From positions 1-64,000 of the forward strand of contig NZ_CP036135.1 of NCBI RefSeq assembly GCF_018742245.1: a DNA stretch of 64,000 nucleotides. Direction: 5' to 3'. The stretch comes from Bacillus mycoides. GTDB lineage: Bacteria; Bacillota; Bacilli; Bacillales; Bacillaceae_G. The translations under genes and the position numbers were made by a program. Of the stretch, positions 49,763 to 58,374 are shown one piece after another. How positions within the stretch are numbered: the first letter of the stretch is position 1; each line of letters starts with the position of its first letter. The notes beneath the pieces are model-generated. The model was not told where the DNA came from and did not search any database. It saw only the letters and a list, made by a program, of their open reading frames with translations.

Positions 49763-52700
49763 ATGATAAAAAGAGTGACTTCGATTTTTTCGATTATAAT
49801 GATTTTTATATTTACTATAGGTCAGAATTTCACATCTATAATAGCAAATGCACAAGAATTAAATAAAACAGGACTAGTTGATAGTTTTATATTCGATAAA
49901 ACGGAACTAGGTGTCAGTGAACAGACGAGAATACGCGTTAATTTTAGTGAAAAACCTGGATTGAAAATAAAAACAGGAGACACCTTAATATTAACGTTGC
50001 CCCCGGAATTAAAAGGATTCAAAGGAACGATTCCATTGAACAATGAGCAAGGGCAAAATTTTGGTACTTGTCAAATAAATACAACTAATGTGGTATGTAC
50101 ATTTAGTGATGTAGCTGAGAAACTTCTAAATGTTAGAGGGCATTTTTATTTTCAAGTTGAAGCGACTCAGGATGTAGCAGCGGGAGAAAAGAAAACAATC
50201 AATACGGATCTAGGTACAAATTTAGAGTCTCAAAAAGTAACGATTACTGGTCCAACTAATAATGGGGGGACTAGCCCTGGAACAATGCACTCTAAAGGGG
50301 GCGGTATTAAACCGGAAGATACCAATATAGTAAATTGGTGGTTAAATATAAATGGTGCAAAACAAAATGTAGATACAGATATTGTTTTGACAGATACTTT
50401 GGGACCGGGACAAACACTTAATCAAGATAGTTTCCGTATTGGAGGATTTGCCGCTCCAATGACACCTGAAGCATTCCAAGCCCAAGGTTATGGAACGGTT
50501 ACTTTTATGGGTGATAACGCGTTTAAAGTTGTGATGAATAAGGATAAGGCAAGTGGTATTACTTTTGCTTTCACCTACACATCTACTATAACTGCAAGTG
50601 GAAAGAGTCAACCATATTTTGATAATCAATATACGGTTGATTACAAGATTACGAATGAAAATCCTGTAGCAACGTCGGGTAGTGCTAGAGTTAACAATAT
50701 CGATCAGGGCGGTGGTGCGCAAGGCGATTTACCTCCTAAAGGAACGTTAAGAATTGTGAAGCACATTGCCGGAGATGAAACAAAATTTATACCGAATGTT
50801 TCATTTAACTTATATACAGAGTCAGGTCAGCAAATTGGCGGTACGTATACAACGGATGGACAAGGTATGGTGGAGGTTCCAGATTTAGACCCAGGTAATT
50901 ACTATGTACAGGAGATTGCAGGTCCAAACTATTTGGATTTCGATCCGCAAGTAAAAGTGCCTTTTAAAATTGATGCAAATGCTGAAAAAGGCGTAAAGCT
51001 TACTATTCCGAATAAAGTGAAAACGACATCTGTTTCAGGAACAAAAACTTGGAATGACAACAATGCAACAGATCGCCCAAGCTCAATCCAAGTAGAGTTA
51101 CTGCAAAATGGAAATTCAATCAAAACACAAGATGTATCAGCAGCGAATAACTGGAACTATACGTTTGCAGATTTACCAGCATATGATAATGATGGTAATA
51201 CTTATACGTATACAGTAAAAGAAAAACCGGTAGCGGGATACAAATCGGAAGTAAATGGCTACAACATTACGAATACAAAAGATGCAACAACATCTGTTTC
51301 AGGAACGAAAACTTGGAATGACAACAATGCAACAGATCGTCCAAGCGCAATCCAAGTAGACTTATTGCAAAATGGAAACGTAATTCAAACACAAGACGTA
51401 ACAGCAGCAAACAGTTGGAAATATACATTTGCAGACTTAGCACAATATGATGCGAACGGTGTTGCTTACACGTATACGGTAAAAGAAAAACCGGTAGCGG
51501 GATACAAATCGGAAGTAAAAGGTTATGACATTACAAATACAAAAGTAGCGAAAATGACAGTAGAAGGAACGAAGACGTGGAAAGACGGAAATGCAACAGA
51601 CCGTCCGGCAACGATCAAAGTAGACTTACTACAAAATGGAAATGTAATCGAAACACAGGACGTTACAGCGGCAAATGGTTGGAAATATACATTTACAAAT
51701 TTAGAATCATATGATGCGAGCGGTGTTGCTTATACGTATACAGTAAAAGAGCAACCGGTGGATGGATATAAATCAGAAGTAAAAGGTTATGACATTACAA
51801 ATACAAAAGTAGCGCAAACAACAGTAGAAGGAACAAAAACGTGGAAGGACGGAAACGCAACAAATCGTCCGGCAACAATCAAAGTAGACTTACTACAAAA
51901 TGGCCAAGTAGTTGCGACGCAAGAAGTAAGTGAAGCAGCAGGTTGGAAATATGGATTCAAAGACTTAGCGGCATATGATGCCGAAGGCAATGCGTACAAG
52001 TATGAAGTAAAAGAAAAACCGGTGGATGGATATAAATCAGAAGTAAAAGGTTATGACATTACGAATACAAAAGTAGCGCAAACAACAGTAGAAGGAACGA
52101 AAACGTGGAAAGATGGCAATGCGACAGATCGTCCGAAAATAATCAAAGTAGATTTACTACAAAATGGTCAGGTCATCAACACACAAGAAGTAAGTGAAGC
52201 AACAGGTTGGAAATATGGATTCAAAGACTTAGCGGCATATGATGCTGAAGGAAATGCGTACAAGTATGAAGTAAAAGAAAAACCGGTGGATGGATACAAA
52301 TCCGAAGTAAAAGGTTATGACATCACAAATACAAAAGTAGCGCAAACAACTGTAGAAGGAACGAAGATGTGGAAAGACGGAAACGCAATAAATCGTCCGA
52401 CAATGATCAAAGTAGACTTACTACAAAACGGAAACGTGATCAAAACACAAGACGTACTAGCAGTATTGGGTTGGAAATATATATTTGCAGATTTAGAAGC
52501 ATACGATGCGAATGGAATAGCTTATCAGTATGAAGTGAAAGAACAACTAGTAGTGGGATATCAATCTAGTGTAAGCGGTTATGACATTACGAATACAAAA
52601 GTAGGCGAAACGAAAGTAGAAGGAACAAAGACTTGGAACGATAACAACGCAACAGATCGCCCAAGCTTAGTTAAAGTAGATTTACTACAAAACGGTAAAG

Positions 52701-55700
52701 TAGTAGACACAAAAGAAGTAACGGCGGCAACAAATTGGAAGTATACATTTGAAAAACTCCAGGCATACGATACAAACGGGGTAGCTTACATCTATACAGT
52801 GAAAGAACAATCGGTAGATGGATATAAATCCGAGGTAAAAGGTTATGACATTACAAATACAAAGGTAGGTCAAACAACAGTAGAAGGAACAAAAACGTGG
52901 AAGGACGGAAACGCAACAGACCGTCCGGCAACGATCAAAGTAGACTTACTACAAAATGGAAATGTAGTCAAAACACATGACGTAACAGCGGCAAATGGTT
53001 GGAAATATACATTTACAAATTTAGAATCATATGATGCGAGCGGTGTTGCTTATACGTATACAGTAAAAGAGCAACCAGTGGATGGATATAAATCTGAAGT
53101 TCATGGTTATGATATTACGAATACAAAAGTAGCGCAAACAACAGTAGAAGGAACAAAAACGTGGAAGGACGGAAATGCAACAAATCGTCCGGCAACAATC
53201 AAAGTAGACTTACTACAAAACGGTAAAGTAGTAGACACAAAAGAAGCAACAGCGGCAACAAACTGGAAGTATACATTTGAAAAACTTCAAGCATACGATG
53301 CCGAAGGCAATGCGTACAAGTATGAAGTAAAAGAACAACCAGTGGATGGATATAAATCTGAAGTTCATGGTTATGATATTACGAATACAAAAGTAGCGCA
53401 AACAACAGTAGAAGGAACAAAAACGTGGAAGGACGGAAATGCAACAAATCGTCCGGCAACAATCAAAGTAGACTTACTACAAAACGGTAAAGTAGTAGAC
53501 ACAAAAGAAGCAACAGCGGCAACAAACTGGAAGTATACATTTGAAAAACTTCAAGCATACGATGCCGAAGGCAATGCGTACAAGTATGAAGTAAAAGAAC
53601 AACCAGTGGATGGATATAAATCTGAAGTTCATGGTTATGATATTACGAATACAAAAGTAGCGCAAACAACAGTAGAAGGAACAAAAACGTGGAAGGACGG
53701 AAACGCAACAAATCGTCCGGCAACCATCAAAGTAGACTTACTACAAAACGGTAAAGTAGTAGACACAAAAGAAGCAACAGCGGCAACAAACTGGAAGTAT
53801 ACATTTGAAAAACTTCAAGCATACGATGCCGAAGGCAATGCGTACAAGTATGAAGTAAAAGAACAACCAGTGGATGGATATAAATCTGAAGTTCATGGTT
53901 ATGATATTACGAATACAAAAGTAGCGCAAACAACAGTAGAAGGAACAAAAACGTGGAAGGACGGAAATGCAACAAATCGTCCGGCAACAATCAAAGTAGA
54001 CTTACTACAAAACGGTAAAGTAGTAGACACAAAAGAAGCAACAGCGGCAACAAACTGGAAGTATACATTTGAAAAACTTCAAGCATACGATGCCGAAGGC
54101 AATGCGTACAAGTATGAAGTAAAAGAACAACCAGTGGATGGATATAAATCTGAAGTTCATGGTTATGATATTACGAATACAAAAGTAGCGCAAACAACAG
54201 TAGAAGGAACAAAAACGTGGAAGGACGGAAATGCAACAAATCGTCCGGCAACAATCAAAGTAGACTTACTACAAAACGGTAAAGTAGTAGACACAAAAGA
54301 AGCAACAGCGGCAACAAACTGGAAGTATACATTTGAAAAACTTCAAGCATACGATGCCGAAGGCAATGCGTACAAGTATGAAGTAAAAGAACAACCAGTG
54401 GATGGATATAAATCTGAAGTTCATGGTTATGATATTACGAATACAAAAGTAGCGCAAACAACAGTAGAAGGAACAAAAACGTGGAAGGACGGAAACGCAA
54501 CAAATCGTCCGGCAACCATCAAAGTAGACTTACTACAAAATGGCCAAGTAGTTGCGACGCAAGAAGCAAGTGAAGCAACAGGTTGGAAATATGGATTCAA
54601 AGACTTAGCGGCATATGATGCCGAAGGCAATGCGTACAAGTATGAAGTAAAAGAACAACCGGTGGATGGATATAAATCTGAAGTAAAAGGTTATGACATT
54701 ACAAATACAAAAGTAGCACAAACAACAGTAGAAGGAACAAAAACGTGGAAGGACGGAAATGCAACAAATCGTCCGGCAACAATCAAAGTAGACTTACTAC
54801 AAAACGGTAAAGTAGTAGACACAAAAGAAGCAACAGCGGCAACAAACTGGAAGTATACATTTGAAAAACTTCAAGCATACGATGCCGAAGGCAATGCGTA
54901 CAAGTATGAAGTAAAAGAACAACCAGTGGATGGATATAAATCTGAAGTTCATGGTTATGATATTACGAATACAAAAGTAGCGCAAACAACAGTAGAAGGA
55001 ACAAAAACGTGGAAGGACGGAAACGCAACAAATCGTCCGGCAACGATCAAAGTAGACTTACTACAAAATGGCCAAGTAGTTGCGACGCAAGAAGCAAGTG
55101 AAGCAACAGGTTGGAAATATGGATTCAAAGACTTAGCGGCATATGATGCCGAAGGCAATGCGTACAAGTATGAAGTAAAAGAACAACCGGTGGATGGATA
55201 TAAATCTGAAGTAAAAGGTTATGACATTACAAATACAAAAGTAGCACAAACAACAGTAGAAGGAACAAAAACGTGGAAGGACGGAAATGCAACAAATCGT
55301 CCGGCAACAATCAAAGTAGACTTACTACAAAACGGTAAAGTAGTAGACACAAAAGAAGCAACAGCGGCAACAAACTGGAAGTATACATTTGAAAAACTTC
55401 AAGCATACGATGCCGAAGGCAATGCGTACAAGTATGAAGTAAAAGAACAACCAGTGGATGGATATAAATCTGAAGTTCATGGTTATGATATTACGAATAC
55501 AAAAGTAGCGCAAACAACAGTAGAAGGAACAAAAACGTGGAAGGACGGAAACGCAACAAATCGTCCGGCAACGATCAAAGTAGACTTACTACAAAACGGT
55601 AAAGTAGTAGACACAAAAGAAGCAACAGCGGCAACAAATTGGAAGTATACATTTGAAAAACTTCAAGCATACGATGCCGAAGGAAATGCGTACAAGTATG

Positions 55701-57619
55701 AAGTAAAAGAACAACCGGTGGATGGATATAAGTCTGAAGTAAAAGGTTATGACATTACAAATACAAAAGTAGCGCAGACAACAGTAGAAGGAACAAAAAC
55801 GTGGAAGGACGGAAACGCAACAAATCGTCCGGCAACAATCAAAGTAGACTTACTACAAAATGGCCAAGTAGTTGCGACGCAAGAAGTAAGTGAAGCAACA
55901 GGCTGGAAATATGGATTCAAAGACCTAGCGGCATATGATGCCGAAGGAAATGCGTACAAGTATGAAGTAAAAGAACAACCGGTGGATGGATATAAATCCG
56001 AAGTTCACGGTTATGATATTACGAATACAAAAGTAGCGCAAACAACAGTAGAAGGAACAAAAACGTGGAAGGACGGAAACGCAACAAATCGTCCGACAAC
56101 AATCAAAGTAGACTTACTACAAAACGGTAAAGTAGTAGACACAAAAGAAGCAACAGCGGCAACAAACTGGAAGTATACATTTGAAAAACTTCAAGCATAT
56201 GATACCGAAGGAAATGCGTACAAGTATGAAGTAAAAGAACAACCGGTGGATGGATATAAATCTGAAGTAAAAGGTTATGACATTACAAATACAAAAGTAG
56301 CGCAGACAACAGTAGAAGGAACGAAAACGTGGAAAGACGGAAACGCAACAAGTCGTCCGGCAACAATCAAAGTAGACTTACTACAAAATGGCCAAGTAGT
56401 TGCGACGCAAGAAGTAAGTGAAGCAACAGGCTGGAAATATGGATTCAAAGACCTAGCGGCATATGATGCCGAAGGCAATGCGTACAAGTATGAAGTAAAA
56501 GAACAACCGGTGGATGGATATAAATCCGAAGTTCACGGTTATGATATTACGAATACAAAAGTAGCGCAAACAACAGTAGAAGGAACAAAAACGTGGAAGG
56601 ACGGAAACGCAACAAATCGTCCGACAACAATCAAAGTAGACTTACTACAAAACGGTAAAGTAGTAGACACAAAAGAAGCAACAGCGGCAACAAATTGGAA
56701 GTATACATTTGAAAAACTTCAAGCATACGATGCCGAAGGAAATGCGTACAAGTATGAAGTAAAAGAACAACCGGTGGATGGATATAAATCTGAAGTAAAA
56801 GGTTATGACATTACAAATACAAAGGTTGGCCAAACAACAGTAGAAGGAAAGAAGACATGGAAGGACGGCAATGCGAAAGATCGTCCGGCAATGATCAAGG
56901 TCGACCTACTACAAAATGGCCAAGTAGTTGCGACGCAAGAAGTAAGTGAAGCAACAGGTTGGAAATATGGATTTAAAGACTTAGCGGCATATGATGCCGA
57001 AGGTAAGGTATATAAGTATGAAGTAAAAGAACAACCAGTGGATGGATATAAATCGGAAGTAAAAGGTTATGACATTACGAATACAAAAGTAGGTCAAACA
57101 ACGGTAGAAGGAACGAAGATATGGAAGGACGACAATGCGAAAGATCGTCCGGCAATGATCAAGATCGACCTACTACAAAATGGCCAAGTAGTTGCGACGC
57201 AAGAAGTAAGTGAAGCAACAGGTTGGAAATATGGATTCAAAGACTTAGCGGCATATGATGCCGAAGGTAAGGTATATAAGTATGAAGTAAAAGAACAACC
57301 AGTGGATGGATATAAATCTGAAGTAAAAGGTTATGATATTACGAATACAAAAATCAAGGAAAATCCAAAAGATCCGAACGTAGATCCAAAAGATCCGAGC
57401 GTAGATCCGAAAGATCCGAGCGTAGATCCAAAAAATCCAAGCACAGATCCAAAAGACCCGAGCACAGATTCAAAAATTCCACCAACTAAAGAAAATACTA
57501 AGACATCAGTATGGCTTCCTAACACAGGTGGAACATCAATGGAGATGATTTCATATATTGTAGGAATGTTGTTGGTGGCTTTAGGTGGATTCGTATTTGT
57601 TCGTCAACGAATGAGATAA
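49763..57619 (+). CDS. Giant LPXTG-anchored adhesin with 24 Cna_B repeats
   Basis: A 2,618-residue surface protein: signal peptide (1-30), two adhesin-type domains (about 30-165 and 180-315, collagen-adhesin-like), one SpaA/Cna_B-type domain (about 328-418, GNYYVQEIAGPNY), then 24 Cna_B repeats of 88 residues (about 420-2530; typical unit EGTKTWKDGNATNRP ... YTYTVKEQPVDGYKSEV). A DPKDPSVDPKDPS wall-spanning stretch follows, then a sortase signal WLPNTGGTS near 2583, a membrane helix and the RMR tail. Cna_B domains usually hold internal isopeptide bonds and form stiff stalks. The start follows TAGGAGAATGAC. A stalk that presents the N-terminal binding domains away from the wall is inferred. 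Confidence 0.95.
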   Translation: MIKRVTSIFSIIMIFIFTIGQNFTSIIANAQELNKTGLVDSFIFDKTELGVSEQTRIRVNFSEKPGLKIKTGDTLILTLPPELKGFKGTIPLNNEQGQNFGTCQINTTNVVCTFSDVAEKLLNVRGHFYFQVEATQDVAAGEKKTINTDLGTNLESQKVTITGPTNNGGTSPGTMHSKGGGIKPEDTNIVNWWLNINGAKQNVDTDIVLTDTLGPGQTLNQDSFRIGGFAAPMTPEAFQAQGYGTVTFMGDNAFKVVMNKDKASGITFAFTYTSTITASGKSQPYFDNQYTVDYKITNENPVATSGSARVNNIDQGGGAQGDLPPKGTLRIVKHIAGDETKFIPNVSFNLYTESGQQIGGTYTTDGQGMVEVPDLDPGNYYVQEIAGPNYLDFDPQVKVPFKIDANAEKGVKLTIPNKVKTTSVSGTKTWNDNNATDRPSSIQVELLQNGNSIKTQDVSAANNWNYTFADLPAYDNDGNTYTYTVKEKPVAGYKSEVNGYNITNTKDATTSVSGTKTWNDNNATDRPSAIQVDLLQNGNVIQTQDVTAANSWKYTFADLAQYDANGVAYTYTVKEKPVAGYKSEVKGYDITNTKVAKMTVEGTKTWKDGNATDRPATIKVDLLQNGNVIETQDVTAANGWKYTFTNLESYDASGVAYTYTVKEQPVDGYKSEVKGYDITNTKVAQTTVEGTKTWKDGNATNRPATIKVDLLQNGQVVATQEVSEAAGWKYGFKDLAAYDAEGNAYKYEVKEKPVDGYKSEVKGYDITNTKVAQTTVEGTKTWKDGNATDRPKIIKVDLLQNGQVINTQEVSEATGWKYGFKDLAAYDAEGNAYKYEVKEKPVDGYKSEVKGYDITNTKVAQTTVEGTKMWKDGNAINRPTMIKVDLLQNGNVIKTQDVLAVLGWKYIFADLEAYDANGIAYQYEVKEQLVVGYQSSVSGYDITNTKVGETKVEGTKTWNDNNATDRPSLVKVDLLQNGKVVDTKEVTAATNWKYTFEKLQAYDTNGVAYIYTVKEQSVDGYKSEVKGYDITNTKVGQTTVEGTKTWKDGNATDRPATIKVDLLQNGNVVKTHDVTAANGWKYTFTNLESYDASGVAYTYTVKEQPVDGYKSEVHGYDITNTKVAQTTVEGTKTWKDGNATNRPATIKVDLLQNGKVVDTKEATAATNWKYTFEKLQAYDAEGNAYKYEVKEQPVDGYKSEVHGYDITNTKVAQTTVEGTKTWKDGNATNRPATIKVDLLQNGKVVDTKEATAATNWKYTFEKLQAYDAEGNAYKYEVKEQPVDGYKSEVHGYDITNTKVAQTTVEGTKTWKDGNATNRPATIKVDLLQNGKVVDTKEATAATNWKYTFEKLQAYDAEGNAYKYEVKEQPVDGYKSEVHGYDITNTKVAQTTVEGTKTWKDGNATNRPATIKVDLLQNGKVVDTKEATAATNWKYTFEKLQAYDAEGNAYKYEVKEQPVDGYKSEVHGYDITNTKVAQTTVEGTKTWKDGNATNRPATIKVDLLQNGKVVDTKEATAATNWKYTFEKLQAYDAEGNAYKYEVKEQPVDGYKSEVHGYDITNTKVAQTTVEGTKTWKDGNATNRPATIKVDLLQNGQVVATQEASEATGWKYGFKDLAAYDAEGNAYKYEVKEQPVDGYKSEVKGYDITNTKVAQTTVEGTKTWKDGNATNRPATIKVDLLQNGKVVDTKEATAATNWKYTFEKLQAYDAEGNAYKYEVKEQPVDGYKSEVHGYDITNTKVAQTTVEGTKTWKDGNATNRPATIKVDLLQNGQVVATQEASEATGWKYGFKDLAAYDAEGNAYKYEVKEQPVDGYKSEVKGYDITNTKVAQTTVEGTKTWKDGNATNRPATIKVDLLQNGKVVDTKEATAATNWKYTFEKLQAYDAEGNAYKYEVKEQPVDGYKSEVHGYDITNTKVAQTTVEGTKTWKDGNATNRPATIKVDLLQNGKVVDTKEATAATNWKYTFEKLQAYDAEGNAYKYEVKEQPVDGYKSEVKGYDITNTKVAQTTVEGTKTWKDGNATNRPATIKVDLLQNGQVVATQEVSEATGWKYGFKDLAAYDAEGNAYKYEVKEQPVDGYKSEVHGYDITNTKVAQTTVEGTKTWKDGNATNRPTTIKVDLLQNGKVVDTKEATAATNWKYTFEKLQAYDTEGNAYKYEVKEQPVDGYKSEVKGYDITNTKVAQTTVEGTKTWKDGNATSRPATIKVDLLQNGQVVATQEVSEATGWKYGFKDLAAYDAEGNAYKYEVKEQPVDGYKSEVHGYDITNTKVAQTTVEGTKTWKDGNATNRPTTIKVDLLQNGKVVDTKEATAATNWKYTFEKLQAYDAEGNAYKYEVKEQPVDGYKSEVKGYDITNTKVGQTTVEGKKTWKDGNAKDRPAMIKVDLLQNGQVVATQEVSEATGWKYGFKDLAAYDAEGKVYKYEVKEQPVDGYKSEVKGYDITNTKVGQTTVEGTKIWKDDNAKDRPAMIKIDLLQNGQVVATQEVSEATGWKYGFKDLAAYDAEGKVYKYEVKEQPVDGYKSEVKGYDITNTKIKENPKDPNVDPKDPSVDPKDPSVDPKNPSTDPKDPSTDSKIPPTKENTKTSVWLPNTGGTSMEMISYIVGMLLVALGGFVFVRQRMR
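51028..57350 (+). repeat. 24 tandem 264-bp repeats encoding Cna_B domains
   Basis: Unit length is 264 bp. Units 9-13 are nearly identical in DNA, and later units alternate between two variants (KVVDTKEATAATNWKYTF and QVVATQEVSEATGWKYGF). The first two units and the last two are the most divergent. The pattern points to recent expansion by unequal recombination or slippage. Confidence 0.95.
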
Positions 57620-57692
57620 AAAGACTGGTTATGTTGGTTTGAATTATAGCTTGATCAAAGTATTGCTACAAATATTGATTTATAAATAGAGG

Positions 57693-57744
57693 AAACCCAC
57701 ACATTTTGAAAAAAGTTTGATCAAAATGTGTGGGTTTTAATTTT
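57693..57744 (+). terminator. Adhesin terminator
   Basis: AAACCCACACATTTTGA pairs with TCAAAATGTGTGGGTTT, followed by a T-rich tract. Confidence 0.9.
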
Positions 57745-57815
57745 GGATTCCTTAAGTTTTTATAAAAAAGATAAATCATCTTATTAAGGTGATTCATCTT
57801 CGGTTTACTTCAAAA

Positions 57816-57992
57816 TCAATTGTGTTTTTTGTGTTTACCTTCATTCAATACACCATCAGCTAGAAATTTAACACTTGCTCCTATACTTAAAGCGAATATT
57901 ACTCCTCCTCTTTTAGTCTGATAGTAATTAAATGTAAATAATACAACAGAAAGTACAATACTTAAGATAGCACTCATATAATATTTATTCAC
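57816..57992 (-). CDS. 58-residue membrane protein
   Basis: GTG 57992 follows AAAAGGAGCTAGTCT. The protein reads NKYYMSAILSIVLSVVLFTF (membrane segment), then YYQTKRGGVIFALSIGASVK and FLADGVLNEGKHKKHN. It has one or two membrane segments and a basic tail. It follows a decayed FKNQQG-family copy on the same strand. No function is recognised. Confidence 0.6.
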   Translation of the reverse strand: MNKYYMSAILSIVLSVVLFTFNYYQTKRGGVIFALSIGASVKFLADGVLNEGKHKKHN

Positions 57993-58005
57993 AGACTAGC
58001 TCCTT

Positions 58006-58137
58006 TTATTGTAATTTTGATAGAGTTGTATTATTGCCCTGTTGGTTTTTAAATTTGTTTTTCTCCTGCAGATTCACTTGTTTTTGCTAACTATTAGTTG
58101 AAGAAACAGGAATATCTTCGCTGTTTTTGATAACAAA
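58006..58137 (-). pseudogene. Third degenerate FKNQQG-family copy
   Basis: FVIKNSEDIPVSSTNS, a stop, then QKQVNLQEKNKFKNQQGNNT and TLSKLQ to a stop. The FKNQQG core and its neighbourhood match the copies at 21885-22057 and 22246-22530. The C-terminal half of the family is absent. Otherwise 58138-58374 shows no gene. Confidence 0.45.
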
Positions 58138-58374
58138 AGTAGGGATATATAGAAATATCAACTTGTGGAAATAGGGAAATTTCTATATTTGAGATTATTA
58201 GAAAGTTTATACCTCCCAAGAAGTCCCTACCTCAAACAGTTCGTAAAGCTGCTAAATGGCGAGAGTACAATATGAGATTTTTTTTAACATAAACAGATAA
58301 CCCTTTAGATAATTAAATCTAAAGGGGAAAATTTAATAAATTGTATAATTGTACTTCATGATTCTAGGATGTAT

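Noticed and set aside
52685..56833. Repeated minus-strand reading frames of 62-70 codons inside the adhesin gene
   Set aside because: They recur every 264 bases with the Cna_B repeats, lack ribosome sites, and are shadows of the repeats.
51028..57350. Regular direct repeats that might suggest a CRISPR array
   Set aside because: The units are 264-bp coding repeats in one open frame with no spacers.
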